From: Stomorhina lunata
Taxonomy: Eukaryota; Arthropoda; Insecta; Diptera; Rhiniidae
DNA: 64,000 nt
Reading direction: 5' to 3'
NCBI GenBank assembly: GCA_933228675.1
Contig: OW121743.1
Span: 56,051,903 to 56,115,902 of the forward strand
Shown: positions 1-12,730 of the stretch, piece after piece
How the letters are laid out: each line of letters starts with the position of its first letter
How positions within the stretch are numbered: the first letter of the stretch is position 1
Notes under the pieces: model-generated
What the model saw: only the letters and a program-made list of their open reading frames with translations
The model's database searches: none
What the model was told of the DNA's origin: nothing
Translations under genes and position numbers: made by a program

Positions 1-160
1 GTTAAAAAAATTTTTCTATAGAAAATTTTTCGTTATGAAAATTTTCTATAGCAAAATTTTTTTTATAAAAATTTTCTATAGCAAAATTTAATACGGAAAA
101 TTGTATATTAAAAAATTTTCGTACAGAAAAAAAATTTCTAACCAAATTTTTTGCATTCCA
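1..160. repeat. Edge of a decayed TTTTCTATAGAAAA-type array
   Basis: The window opens inside an A/T-rich tandem repeat in which TTTCTATAG-type cores recur about every 29-31 bp, with changes such as CTATAGC in place of CTATAGA. It is the right edge of an array that continues outside the window. Open frames across it are products of the repeat and not genes. Confidence 0.75.
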
Positions 161-1617
161 AATTAAGTCTATAAATTTAACAAACACTCCAGATTAGCGA
201 TACTAATCTTTTGAAGCTTTAAAATTTATGCAAATAAATATTTAATTTAAGCAAACATTCATTTGGTCACTGTAATATTGAAATTAATAAAACCTATTTA
301 AAACAAATAAAATTGGCTATAAAACTCGACCAAGGGTAAATCATATTGCGACAAAGATACAAGAGTTTATTATTGGTTTGGCTAATTTGCATGTGAAAAA
401 ATTGTAATAAATTCTGGAATATTGTTTTGATGGTATTAAGGCGGATGTTTGAAAATGAGACCAAAATAATCTAATGGTTATTTTGGTGTCATTTTCGTGA
501 CGATTTATCTAAAGATGTAAATTTAAAGGGATCTCTTTCGTTTTCGTTTTGTTGCTAACTTTGGATATTTTAGTATTATTATTTCTCTAATTTAGAGCCA
601 TTGAACTATTCAGCTCAAAAAAGTCATATCTGTATAAAAATTTTTGAGTAATAACTTTTTAACCAAACTGCACGTTTTTTGTATTTATATAATATGTGTA
701 TATAAAAAAAGTTTAAATTATATAAAGTTTTTTATAAAATGCTGGTCTTTCTATACCCTTCCTATCATGGCTAATAATGCTTCCCCCTTTAAAACAAACA
801 AATTCTTTGACTGTTTTTTTGTAATCAAAAATAATAAAAATAGCAAATAACTTCAAATGCGTTTCAGTTGGTTGCTCACGCGCCATTAACACGAACCTCT
901 AGTTTTTTGATATTTCTGATATTTGTATTGTTTTGCATTCATTATTACCAGTAACAATTTTTACAATAAAAAATTATTATAAAACTGAGAATTTTAAGGT
1001 TCTAAATCAACGAATTCATGACACATCACATGGATTGGAAATTGAAAAAAAAAAAGTTTTCCAACCAAAGGCTTTTCTGAGGGTTGAAATAAACGAGAAT
1101 TTGAAAATTCGTATGTACTTGTCGGTAATTACGTTTTGATAATCATAAAACTGAACTAAAGTTAGTGACTTTTGATTATTTGTTGAAAGGTCAGAAACCT
1201 AAAAGAAACAATCGCTAAATGCTGACTAATTGTAATTATGTATTTAAAATGTAATTATTGGAAAAATCTTAGAAAAGTACATGAAAAATATAAATATATA
1301 GAATTAGTTATTAGTGGTTTTTATAATAACTTAATTTCTGGTTACGAATAATTTGTATATTAAAAAATTAAATTTATTTTCTTAACAAATTTCTTGGTTA
1401 TTTGACATAATTCTGGCATTTCAAATTATTTACAACAAAAAATGTCAAAACTTTCAAGAATTTGACAAAAGACCTAAGACACAAGCGTGACGAATATTTA
1501 ACAACATTTTCAGCAAACAAAAGACTTAAGACACATGCATGAAAACAATTAGAGAAGTTGTTCAAGCTAAAACAAAAGACTTAGGAAACAAGAATATCAA
1601 ATTTAGTCAGCCTTAGT
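161..1617. other. Non-coding A/T-rich stretch with three copies of a dispersed motif
   Basis: No coding exon, RNA gene or transposon is supported here. The right end holds three copies of a motif close to AAACAAAAGACTTAAGACAC, at 1465-1486, 1515-1539 and 1569-1593. The 50-54 bp spacing suggests an old, decayed tandem repeat next to the large array that follows. Short open frames at 644-850 and 933-1139 are rich in F, K and N and have no recognisable domain. Confidence 0.6.
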
Positions 1618-2390
1618 TTTCTATAGAAGAGTTGGCGATCGCCATAATTTTCTATAGAAAAGTTGGCGAACGCCATAATTTTCTATAGAAAAGTTGGCGA
1701 TCGCCATAATTTTCTATAGAAAAGTTGGCGATCGCCATAATTTTCTATAGAAAAGTTGGCGATCGCCATCACTTTCTATAGAAAAGTTGGCGATCGCCAT
1801 CATTTTCTATAGAAAAGTTGGCGATCGCCATAATTTTCTATAGAAAAGTTGGCGATCGCCATAATTTTCTATAGAAAAGTTGGCGATCGCCATAATTTTC
1901 TATAGAAAAGTTGGCGATCGCCATAATTTTCTATAGAAAAGTTGGCGATCGCCATAATTTTCTATAGAAAAGTTGGCGATCGCCATAATTTTCTATAGAA
2001 AAGTTGTCGATCGCCATAATTTTCTATAGAAAAGTTGGCGATCGCCATAATTTTCTATAGAAAAGTTGGCGATCGCCATAATTTTCTATAGAAAAGTTGG
2101 CGATCGCCATAATTTTCTATAGAAAAGTTGGCGATCGCCATAATTTTCTATAGAAAAGTTGGCGATCGCCATAATTTTCTATAGAAAAGTTGGCGATCGC
2201 CATAATTTCCTATAGAAAAGTTGGCGATCGCCATAATTTTCTATAGAAAAGTTGGCGATCGCCATAATTTTCTATAGAAAAGTTGGCGATCGCCATAATT
2301 TTCTATAGAAAAGTTGGCGATCGCATTAATTTTCTATAGAAAAGTTGGCGATCGCATTAATTTTCTATAGAAAAGTTGGCGATCGCCATA

Positions 2391-2760
2391 ATTTTCTACA
2401 GAAAAGTTGGCGATCGCTATAATTTTCTACAGAAAAGTTGGCGATCGCCATTATTTTCTATAGAAAAGTTGACGATCGACATCATTTTCTATAGAAAAGT
2501 TGGCGATCGCCATCATTTTCTATAGAAAAGTTGGCGATCGCCATCATTTTCTATAGAAAAGTTGGCGATCGCCATCATTTTCTATAGAAAAGTTGGCGAT
2601 CGCCATCATTTTCTATAGAAAAGTTGGCGATCGCCATAATTTTCTACAGAAAAGTTGGCGATCGCTATAATTTTCTACAGAAAAGTTGGCGATCGCCATT
2701 ATTTTCTATAGAAAAGTTGACAATCGACATCATTTTCTATAGAAAAGTTGGCGATCGCCA
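2391..2760. repeat. 8-unit (248-bp) higher-order duplication in the 31-bp satellite
   Basis: A distinctive run of variants (TTTCTACAG cores, then GCTATAA, CCATTA and a GTTGACGATCGAC-type unit) begins at 2391 and recurs at 2639. The offset is 248 bp, exactly 8 x 31. The copies are nearly identical and share private variants, which shows block duplication and not independent mutation. Confidence 0.8.
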
Positions 2761-3899
2761 TCATTTTCTATAGAAAAGTTGGCGATCGCCATCATTTTCT
2801 ATAGAAAAGTTGGCGATCGCCATCATTTTCTACAGAAAAAATGGCGATCGCCATCATTTTCTATAGAAAAGTTGGCGATCGCCATCATTTTCTATAGAAA
2901 AGTTGGCGATCGCCATCATTTTCTATAGAAAAGTTGGCGATCGCCATTATTTTCTATAGAAAAGTTGGCGATCGCCATCACTTTCTATAGAAAAGTTGGC
3001 GATCGCCATCATTTTCTATAGAAAAGTTGGCGATCGCCATCATTTTCTATAGAAAAGTTGGCGATCGCCATCATTTTCTATAGAAAAGTTGGCGATCGCC
3101 ATCATTTTCTATAGAAAAGTTGGCGATCGCCATAATTTTCTATAGAAAAGTTGGCGATCGCCATCATTTTCTATAGAAAAGTTGGCGATCGCCATCATTT
3201 TCTACAGAAAAGTTGGCGATCATTTTGGCGATCGCCATCATTTTCTATAGAAAAGTTGGTGACCGCCATCATTTTCCTTAGAAAAGTTGGTGATCGCCAT
3301 AATTTTCTATAGAAAAGTTGGCGATCGCCATAATTTTCTATAGAAAAGTTGGCGATCGCCATAATTTTCTATAGAAAAGTTGGCGATCGCCATAATTTTC
3401 TAAAAAAAAGTTGGCGATCGTCATCATTTTCTATAGAAAAGTTGGCGATCGCCATCATTTTCTATAGAAAAGTTGGCGATCGCCATCATTTTCTATAGAA
3501 AAATTGGCGATCGCCATCATTTTCTATAGAAAAGTTGGCGATCGCCATCATTTTCTATAGAAAAGTTGGCGATCGCCATCATTTTTTATAGAAAAGTTGG
3601 CGATCATTTTGGCGATCGCCATCATTTTCTATAGAAAAGTTGGTGATCGCCATCATTTTCCTTAGAAAAGTTGACGATTGCCATAATTTTCTATAGAAAA
3701 GTTAGCGATCGCCATAATTTTCTATAGAAAAGTTGGTGATAACCTAATTTTCTATAGAAAAGTTGGCGATCGCCATAATTTTCTATAAAAAAGTTGGCGA
3801 TCGCCATCATTTTCTATAGAAAAGTTGGCGATCGCAATAATTTTCTATAGAAAATTTGGCGATCGCAGTAATTTTCTATAGAAAATTTGGCGATCGCAG

Positions 3900-4600
3900 T
3901 AATTTTCTATAGAAAATTTGGTGATCGCAGTAATTTTCTATAGACAATTTGCGATCGCAGTAATTTTCTATAGAAAATTTGGCGATCGCAGTAATTTTCT
4001 ATAGTAAATTTGGTGATCGCAGTAATTTTCTAAAGAAAATTTAGCGATCGCAGTAATTTTCTATAGAAAATTTGGCGATCGCAGTAATTTTCTATAGAAA
4101 ATTTGGCGATCGCAGTAATTTTCTATAAAAAATTTGGCGATCGCAGTAATTTTCTATAGAAAATTTGGTGATCGCAGTAATTTTCTTTAGAAAATTTGAC
4201 GATCGCAGTAATTTTCTATAGAAAATTTGGCGATCGCAGTAATTTTCTATAGAAAATTTGGCGATCGCAGTAATTTTCTATAGAAAATTTGGTGATCGCA
4301 GTAATTTTCTATAGACAATTTGCGATCGCAGTAATTTTCTATAGAAAATTTGGCGATCGCAGTAATTTTCTATAGTAAATTTGGTGATCGCAGTAATTTT
4401 CTAAAGAAAATTTAGCGATCGCAGTAATTTTCTATAGAAAATTTGGCGATCGCAGTAATTTTCTATAGAAAATTTGGCGATCGCAGTAATTTTCTATAAA
4501 AAATTTGGCGATCGCAGTAATTTTCTATAGAAAATTTGGTGATCGCAGTAATTTTCTTTAGAAAATTTGACGATCGCAGTAATTTTCTATAGAAAATTTG
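3900..4600. repeat. 12-unit (371-bp) higher-order duplication in the 31-bp satellite
   Basis: A short unit with the private variant TAGACAATTTGCGATCG occurs at 3941 and again at 4312, 371 bp apart, which is twelve 31-bp units minus one base. The following variants (CTATAGTAAATTTGG, CTAAAGAAAATTTAG, CTATAAAAAATTTGG, CTTTAGAAAATTTGAC) repeat in the same order in both halves, so the whole block was copied. Confidence 0.85.
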
Positions 4601-4640
4601 GCGATCGCAGTAATTTTCTATAGGAAAGTTGGCGATCACC

Positions 4641-6084
4641 AAGGTTGATTATATTTAAAATATCTAAATTGTTTGAGACAATTTTTTGTATATCTTTTTA
4701 AGAACTAAACAAAAGACTTAAGAAACATGCACATCGAATATTTATCAAGATTCCACTTTACAAAACAAAAGACTTAAGACACATACACAAATATGTATCA
4801 ATTGTTTAATATTAAACAAATGACTTTAAATAATAAACAATTTCCAAGGCTGGCAAACGACTTAAGACACATTCAGATATACTAAACTTAAACAGATATT
4901 TGATCTACATTTAAAAAATGTTTTTAAATTAACACTCCGATTTACAAAATTGTTTTAAATTTTCAGGTTCAATGACAATTTAAAGACAATAAATTTGAAT
5001 TATTGAATAAAGTTTACAAGTTCATTGGAGACAGGTGTCACTTTGACAATAACAATCCCCTTGTCACTAATCAACAATTTTACACTTAATAGACACAAAA
5101 TACAAAAACTTTAAACAAAAACTATGTAAAAAATATCACAAAAAAGATTTATGTAAAACAAAACTTGAAAACTAAAAAAACAATCAATGAACATCTAAAA
5201 TACAATAAACTAGAAAATCATTGAAGTGGAAAAATACAGACAAAGTTGTGCTATTAAACAAATTTTGAGTATTGAAAAGTTATATATAAAAAGTTTGGAA
5301 ACTAATTTTTCATATTGATTTCATAATGAAAAAATTTGTAAAAAAAAACTGCTATAGCACGTGTATAATTGTTTAACCTGTAGTCGTTACATTTTAATAA
5401 AAAAAAAATACTACTAAATAGAAAGAAAAATAATTTTTAGCATTTATTTTATTTTGAATCATTAACGAACCGTTACAAAATTGTCAAATTTTTCTATGAA
5501 ATTTGTACAGAATTTTTTTACATAACCCGCATTATTATTTATTGTTGAAAATTTTATAATGTTTGCAAATAGTTTTATTTAGGTAATGGAATTTTAGCGA
5601 TATGAGGTTATGAAATATTTGTTAAGGTTCTTTATCTAGGCAGAAGGTAATTAACCTTGGCCAGTCATTGATAAAATTTAAAATAATGAAAATTTTATTT
5701 ATTGTCACATTAATTAAATTGAAATATATTTCAATGACATAAGGAATTATGTAAGAGAGTTCTATAGAATATTGTTTGTATTCTATTATATAATTTTAGA
5801 GCTTAAATTATTCTAGAAAAGACACAACCAAAGCGATTGCTAACTTTCCTATAGAAAACGAAGAAACTTTGAGATACCCTATACTTTTTTCTTATATTAT
5901 AATCAATTTTCTCAAAACCTTGTTATGTTGTACATACGATAAATTAACACATTTTAAACAAAACTGTTTTAAATCGAAACTCTACCCTTAGGTTAAACAC
6001 TTATTGCCAAATATTCTGCTTGTTTCTTAAGTCTTCAGTTTTCGTCATCAAAATTTAAAAATCATCATGTTTGTAGCAGAAAAC
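4641..6084. other. Non-coding stretch with more copies of the AAAGACTTAAGACAC motif
   Basis: No gene is supported. Copies of the dispersed motif on the same strand as those left of the satellite lie at 4707-4731, 4763-4787 and 4855-4875, with a weaker match near 4814; the spacing is 41-56 bp. A copy in the opposite orientation lies at 6017-6042 (TTTCTTAAGTCTTCAG). The rest is unique-looking A/T-rich DNA. Confidence 0.6.
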
Positions 6085-6800
6085 TAAACCTAACGCTAAC
6101 ATTTCTATATAGAAAACAAAGACTAAAGTAATTCCAAATTTTTATAGAAAACTAACGCCAACTTTTCTATAGAAAACAAAAACCAAAGCCAACGCCAACT
6201 TTTCTATAGAAAACTAAAGCTAACACCACTTTTTTATAGAAAACTTAAGTTAACACCAACTTTTCTATGAAAACCAAAGCCAACGCTAACTTTTCTATAT
6301 AAAAATAAAGCCAAAGCCAACTTTTCTACTTTACTAATTTGAACGCCAACTTTTCTATAGAAAACTTAAGATAACACCAACTTTTCTGTAGATAACCAAA
6401 GCCAACGCCAACATTTCTTTGAAAAACGAATAACTTTCTATAGTAAACTAAAGCTAATGCCAACTTTTCTATAGAAAACTGAAGATAACACCAACCTTTT
6501 TATAGATAACTAAAGATAATGCCAACTTTTCTATAGAAAACTAATAATTTCCTGTATAAAACTAAAGCCAACGTCAACTTTTCTATAAAAAACTAATAAT
6601 TTCCTATAGAAAACTAAAGCTAATGACAACTTTTCTATAGAAAACTTAAGATAAAACCAACTTTTCTATAGAAAATTAAAGCCAACGCCAACTTTTCTAT
6701 AGAAAACTTAAGCTATCGCCAACTTTTCTAAAAAAAATATAGCTAACGATAACTTTTCTATAGAAAAATATAGCTAACGACAACTTTTCCATAAAAAACT
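6085..6800. repeat. Degenerate palindrome array with AAAGCCAACGCCAAC-type spacers
   Basis: About 22 diverged copies of a roughly 30-31-bp unit join the core CTTTTCTATAGAAAA to spacers such as CTAAAGCCAACGCCAA. Many copies carry substitutions and small deletions, so the array looks older than the 31-bp satellite to its left. It runs straight into the 12-bp array on its right. Confidence 0.8.
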
Positions 6801-8478
6801 TAAGATACATACTAAGAACTATACTATAACATAGACTAACACATAGACTAAGACACGGACTAAGACCTATACTAAGACATATACTAAGACATAGACTAAA
6901 ATATAGAGTAGAACATAGACTAAGACATAGACTAAGGCATAGACTAAGATACGGACTAAGTCCTAGACTAAGACATAGAATAAGACATAGATAAAAACAT
7001 AGACTAAGACATAGACTAAGACTAAGACATAGGCTAAGACATAGACTAAGACATAGACTAAGACATAGACTAAGACATAGACTAATACATAGACTAAGAC
7101 TTAGACTAAGACATAGACTAAGACATAGACTAAGACATAGACTAAGACATAGACTAAGACATAGACTAATACATAGACTAAGACTTAGACTAAGACATAG
7201 ACTAAGACATAGACTAAGACATAGACTAAGACATAGACTAAGACATAGACTAAGACATAGACTAAGACATAGACTAAGACATAGACTAAGACACAGACTA
7301 AGACATAGACTAAGACATAGACTAAGACATAGACTAAGACACAGACTAAGACATAGACTAAGACATAGACTAAGACATAGACTAAGACATAGACTAAGAC
7401 ATAGACTATGACATAGACTAAGACATAGACTAAGACATAGACTTAGACATAGACTAAGACATAGACTAAGACTTAGACTAACACATAGACTAAGACATAG
7501 ACTAAGACATAGACTAAGACATAGACTAAGACATAGACTAAGACATAGACTAAGACATAGACTAAGACATAGACTAAGACATAGACTAAGACATAGACTA
7601 AGACATAGACTAAGACATAGACTAAGACATAGACTAAGACATAGACTAAGACATAGACTAAGACATAGACTAAGACATAGACTAAGACATAGACTAAGAC
7701 ATAGACTAAGACATAGACTAAGACATAGACTAAGACATAGACTAAGACATATACTAAGACATAGACTAAGACATAGACTAAGACATAGACTAAGACATAG
7801 ACTAAGACATAGACTAAGACATAGACTAAGACATAGACTAAGACATAGACTAAGACATAGACTAAGACATAGACTAAGACATAGACTAAGACATAGACTA
7901 AGACATAGACTAAGACATAGACTAAGAGATAGACTAAGACATAGACTAAGACATAGACTAAGACATAGACTAAGAGATAGACTAAGACATAGGCTAAGGC
8001 ATAGACTAAGACATAGATTAAGACATAGACTAAGACATAGACTAAGACATAGACTAACACATAGACTAAGATATAGACTAAAACATAGACTAAAACATAG
8101 ACTTAGATATAGACTAAGACATAGACTAAGACATAGACTAAGACATAGACTAAGACATAGACTAAGACATAGACTAAGACATAGACTAAGACATAGACTA
8201 AGATAAAGACTAAGACATAGACTAAGACATAGACTAAGACATAGACTAAGACATAGACTAAGACATAGACTAAGACATAGACTAAGACATAGACTAAGAC
8301 ATAGACTAAGACATAGACTAAGACATAGACTAAGACATAGACTAAGACATAGACTAAGACATAGACTAAGACATAGACTAAGACATAGACTAAGACATAG
8401 ACTAAGACATAGACTAAGACATAGACTAAGACATAGACTAAGACATAGACTAAGACATAGACTAAGACATAGATATAA
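6801..8478. repeat. 12-bp satellite ACTAAGACATAG, about 140 copies
   Basis: This is a tandem run of the 12-mer ACTAAGACATAG, imperfect at the left edge (6801-7100) and almost perfect afterwards. Scattered variants (acttagac, cacagact, ataggcta) are shared by neighbouring copies. As 12 is a multiple of three, the reverse strand reads as a very long Leu/Ser/Leu/Cys open frame; this has no protein-like features and is a product of the repeat. The 8-bp module ACTAAGAC is shared with the 21-bp arrays nearby. Confidence 0.95.
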
Positions 8479-9964
8479 GACTAACACTGAGGCTATCACC
8501 AACATTTTTATTGAAAAACTAAGACTAACGCCACTTTTTTCTATTGGAATCCACTTTGATCGCCTAATAATATTTAATAAATAATTTCTTTTCAAATTAA
8601 ATGTGAATGAACCTTTCTCATATTTAATTCTCATTAATCAAATTTGTTTTAAATTAATAGAAATGTATATCATAAACAAGATAAGACAACTCGATTTGTA
8701 AATGTTGAGATTATTTACATTTTCTTCATATCTTATGACACCTCCCAAACAAACACTCAAAGGTATTGTAATAAATGAGTAATGAATGTAACTATGTATG
8801 TAATCAGTGTTATAGATGTTACCTTTGGCAAAGGTGTCTAATAATAGTAATGCTGCTGCCAGCTGTAGTTGCCGGCGGTTTTGAACTTGGCCTATTGCAC
8901 GACATCAAGAGAGTTTTTTTTCTGTTTATACACTTTTTATAGGGTGTATTATTAAAAACAATCTACCTATTATTAAAAGTAAATCTCTTTCTTTTTGGTG
9001 TTCAGTTTTCATTTTGCTTTTGTTTTCATTTTTTCATAAAAAAATTATGTTTTCAACTTTTTACCTTTTGACTACAACTTCAATTGAACAGGTGAAGTTG
9101 CTCCAAAGTCAACACTTGTATTACATTTCTTCTTCTTTCTTTGCTAATAAAAAGTAAAATATTTTCTTTAGTTTGTGTGAACTTTTTCTTTACTTTAAAG
9201 TCTGTCTGTCTGTCTTTCTGTCTTTAGCTTTAGCTCGAACAAAAGTTGTTGACTTATTTTGAAATGAAACAAAACTTTTTTTCAGTAGATGTTTGCTAAT
9301 AGGTATGACCATGATACAACCATTTCTTTCTAACAAAAACGAAAAAACTCTAGCAAAATCTAAAGCAACAGAAAATGTTAATTGTTCAGTGAATATTTGT
9401 TTGCAGTTGTCTCTGTTGTTTAGATGTTTTCTGTGTGTTTTTTTATAAAGTTTAACTGACATACTTTCACACCGGCAACTTCTTCTTTTTTCCAACATTT
9501 TTTTTTAAATTTTGAAATGCTTATTATATTATTTTCCTTGTGATTGTTTTCGAAAAAAACACAGATTATTGTTTACGCAGATTTAATATCATTTTCGTTA
9601 TTTTGCACGATCTTCTTTAAAAATTAGATACAAGTATAAAACAATAAACTTAGATGGAACCAAGATATATTATATGTTCATTCATTCATTTGAAAAAATT
9701 ATGCAAATTCAAGCAGGTGTTCTTATTTGTAAATTTCTTGAAAAAAAAAATTTCGATTGATATATTTGTATTTTTAAAATTTTTGTATCACTTTTACTTT
9801 TTCCATAGATTTATTGTTATTTTTATCTATACAAACTTGACAAACAAAAATTCTTTTACCAAATTAGTATCTTCTCATGTTTGCATCTTAAGTCTTTTGT
9901 TTCTAACATAAAAATATAAAGCATTTTTAAGCAATTTTCTGTGGAAAACTATGGCAGACACCAA
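8479..9964. other. Unique-looking stretch between arrays, no gene supported
   Basis: This segment is less A/T-rich in places (8830-8910 and 9070-9500). A 102-codon frame on the minus strand (9190-9498) starts with a basic, Cys-containing stretch, but has no recognisable domain and ends in a simple-sequence tail (tctgtctgtctg), so I do not call it a gene. A copy of the TTTGCATCTTAAGTCTTTTG motif lies at 9875-9902, just before the next array. Confidence 0.5.
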
Positions 9965-10530
9965 CATTTCTATACAAAACTAAGGCTTTTCTATAAAAAA
10001 CTAAGACTTTTCTATAAAAAACTAAGACTTTTCTATAGAAAACTAAGACCTTTCTATAGAAAACTAAGACTTTTCTATAGAAAACTAAGACTTTTCTATA
10101 GAAAACTAAGACTTTTCTATAGAAAACTAAGACTTTTCTATAGAAAACTAAGACTTTTCTATAGAAAACTAAGACTTTTCTATAGAAAACTAAGACTTTT
10201 CTATAGAAAACTAAGACTTTTCTATAGAAAACTAAGACTTTTCTATAGAAAACTAAGACTTTTCTATAGAAAACTAAGACTTTTCTATAGAAAACTAAGA
10301 CTTTTCTATAGAAAACTAAGACTTTTCTATAGAAAACTAAGACTTTTCTATAGAAAACTAAGACTTTTCTATAGAAAACTAAGACTTTTCTATAGAAAAC
10401 TAAGACTTTTCTAAAGAAAACTAAGACTTTTCTATAGAAAACTAAGACTTTTCTATAGAAAACTAAGACTTTTCTATAGAAAACTAAGACTCTTCTATTG
10501 AAAACTAAGACTTTTCTATAGAAAACTAAG
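9965..10530. repeat. 21-bp satellite, TTTTCTATAGAAA plus ACTAAGAC
   Basis: About 26 copies of a 21-bp unit join the palindrome TTTTCTATAGAAA to ACTAAGAC. Cores were measured 21 bp apart (10,096 and 10,117). The ACTAAGAC half is the same module that makes up most of the 12-bp satellites. The plus-strand frame reads as a 7-residue repeat (FYRKLRL) only because 21 is divisible by three. Confidence 0.95.
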
Positions 10531-11540
10531 AATATTTTACTATTACCTTATAGTTATACCTGCACAAATTGTAAGTTTTTGTTTGTTTTCAATATTTTAT
10601 CTTCTCATGCTTGTTTCTTAAGTCTTTAGTTTTTGGTTAAAAGACCTAAAATATTTTAAAATTTAAGAAATTATTTATCTAAATTCAATTGAAAAACTTA
10701 TATTTCTAGGTCAATTAAATAATCTTTAATTGTTTGATAAAATTTGGATTTTTCCTTTCATAATTTAGTTTTTTTAACTAAAACAAATTTAAAGGTTTTG
10801 TAGTTAATTGATTTTTAGACTTCAAAACTTATTGATTTTAGTGGCCTTGAAAGTTTTTCTTATACTATAAAATTCTTTATTACCATCGAATTTTATTAAA
10901 ATATGCATTTGAACCTCTATCAAGGCATTAAAGGTCAATTACACAAATTAATTCATAAAAGTAATTTTATTTTCCCAGACTTCATTACAAAATCTAGCCA
11001 ATAATTTAAAAGTTATATTTAATCACGTATTAAATAATTTCTTAAATCGTGTAAATTTCTTTATTCAAATATAAATTATGTATTGAATAAAACTAAAGTT
11101 TTCCAACTTTTAGAAAATAGACACGTCTTTCAAGAGTTGAAAACATTTTTCTATTGCTTTGTTTTTAATAAGTTTATTAACATGCAATAACATTTGCAGA
11201 TTTATTGTCAAAGAAAGCTAAATTTTTAGGATTTTCTTTTCAATACAAAATTGCTAAAACGAGTTAAACTAAATTAGCCAAACATTTTGTGTGAACAAAA
11301 AGTAACAGCGACAGCAGCTAATAGACAATGGCAAACAACACCTTCGTATTCCTGGATTTAGTGGAAATGTTTTAAGATGGTTGTTTTTGCTTAGTTAGTA
11401 TGTTGTAAGTCATAATATAGTAAATGGTCTGTCAGTTATCTAGATATAGACAGTAAAACAAGAAAGTAATTGATCAAGGCAGGGGTTCTTAAAATGTTTG
11501 TAAAAAGTCTATACATATCCCAAGAGCGAAAAAAAAGAAG
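10531..11540. other. Non-coding A/T-rich stretch with one copy of the dispersed motif
   Basis: No coding exon or element is supported. A copy of the dispersed motif (TTGTTTCTTAAGTCTTTAG) lies at 10,605-10,633, preceded by TTTTCAATATTTTATCTTCT. A near-identical leader (TTTTCAACATTTTAGCTTTT) precedes the copy at 13,658, so the homologous unit is at least about 50 bp. Confidence 0.55.
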
Positions 11541-12730
11541 GATTAGACTGAGACATAGACTACAAGATACCAAGATATAATATACTAAGATATAACCAAA
11601 ACATTTTTCTTATTCACGTTTGTATCCTAAGTCTTTTGATTTTGATCTTAAGATTTTACACAGACATATACTAAGTCATAGAACAAGACTAACAATAAGA
11701 CATAGACTAGATCAAAACATAGACTAAGGCATAGACTAAGACATGGACTAAGACATAGACTAAGACATAGACTAAGACACAGACTAAGACATAGACTAAG
11801 ACATAGACAAAGGCATAGACTAAGACATAGACTGAGACATAGACTAAGATATAGACTAAGACATAGACTAAGACATAGACCAAGACATAGACTAGGACAT
11901 AGACTAAGACATAGACTAAGACATAGACTAAGACATAGACTAAGACATAGACTAAGACATAGACTAAGATATAGACTAAGACATAGACTAAGACATAGAC
12001 TAAGACATAGACTAAGACATAGACTAAGACATAGACTAGGACATAGACTAGGACATAGACTAAGATATAACCTAAGACATAGACTAAGACATAGACTAAG
12101 ACATAGACTAGGACATAGACAAAGATATAGACTAAGACATAGACTAAGATATAGACTAAGACATAGACTAAGATATAGACTAAGACATCAACTAAGACAT
12201 AGACTAAGACATAGACTAAGACAAAGACTAAGACATAGACTAAGACATAGACTAAGACATAGACTAAGACATAGACTAAGACATAGACTAAGACATAGAC
12301 TAAGACATAGACTAAGACATAGACTAAGACATAGACTAAGACATAGACTAAGACATAAACTCAGACATAGACTAAGACATAGACTAAGACATAGACTAAG
12401 ACATAGACTAAGACATAGACTAAGACATAGACTAAGACATAGACTAAGACATAGACTAAGACATAGACTAAGACATAGACTAAGACATAGACTAAGACAT
12501 AGACTAAGACATAGACTAAGACATAGACTAAGACATAGACTAAGACATAGACTAAGACATAGACTAAGACATAGACTAAGACATAGACTAAGACATAGAC
12601 TTAGACATAGACTAAGACATAGACTAAGACATAGACTAAGACATAGACTAAGACATAGACTAAGACATAGACTAAGACATAGACTAAGACATAGACTAAG
12701 ATATAGACTAAGACATAGACTAAGACATAG
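11541..12730. repeat. Second 12-bp satellite block, ACTAAGACATAG
   Basis: About 85-90 copies of the same 12-mer as at 6.8-8.5 kb follow a diverged leading edge (11,541-11,720) that includes another dispersed-motif copy at 11,614-11,644. Variants (aggacata, agatatag, gacatcaac) are scattered. At the right end the 12-mer passes directly into the 21-mer: ACTAAGACATAG is followed by AAAACTAAAAC and then TTTTCTATGGAAAA. Confidence 0.95.

Larger units (their letters stand above)
1618..4640. repeat. 31-bp satellite with two palindromes per unit
   Basis: This is about 97 tandem copies of a 31-bp unit: the 14-bp palindrome TTTTCTATAGAAAA followed by the 17-bp spacer GTTGGCGATCGCCATAA, which contains a second perfect palindrome, GGCGATCGCC. 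Successive CTATAG cores were measured 31 bp apart (1683 and 1714). There are three sub-blocks by spacer ending: CCATAA (about 1620-2460), CCATCA (about 2460-3830), and TTTGGCGATCGCAGTAA (about 3830-4620), where the second palindrome is broken. The unit is far more G+C-rich and CpG-rich than its surroundings. Confidence 0.95.

Noticed and set aside
1618..3830. Cyanobacterial contamination suggested by GCGATCGC, the HIP1 octamer
   Set aside because: The octamer is fused in every unit to the TTTTCTATAGAAAA core shared with all other arrays in the window, so it belongs to this genome; the match is coincidental.
1618..4640. CRISPR-like array (constant 14-bp repeat, 17-bp spacers)
   Set aside because: Spacers are not unique, the host is a eukaryote, repeat and spacer lengths are too short, and there are no cas genes.
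6697..8634. 645-codon minus-strand open frame of Leu-Ser-Leu-Cys repeats
   Set aside because: It is the reading of the 12-bp satellite ACTAAGACATAG, whose period is a multiple of three. There is no domain, no codon constraint, and the frame stays open only because of the repeat.
9941..10414. 157-codon frame of FYRKLRL repeats, and its mirror at 12,798-13,178
   Set aside because: Products of the 21-bp satellite; period divisible by three.
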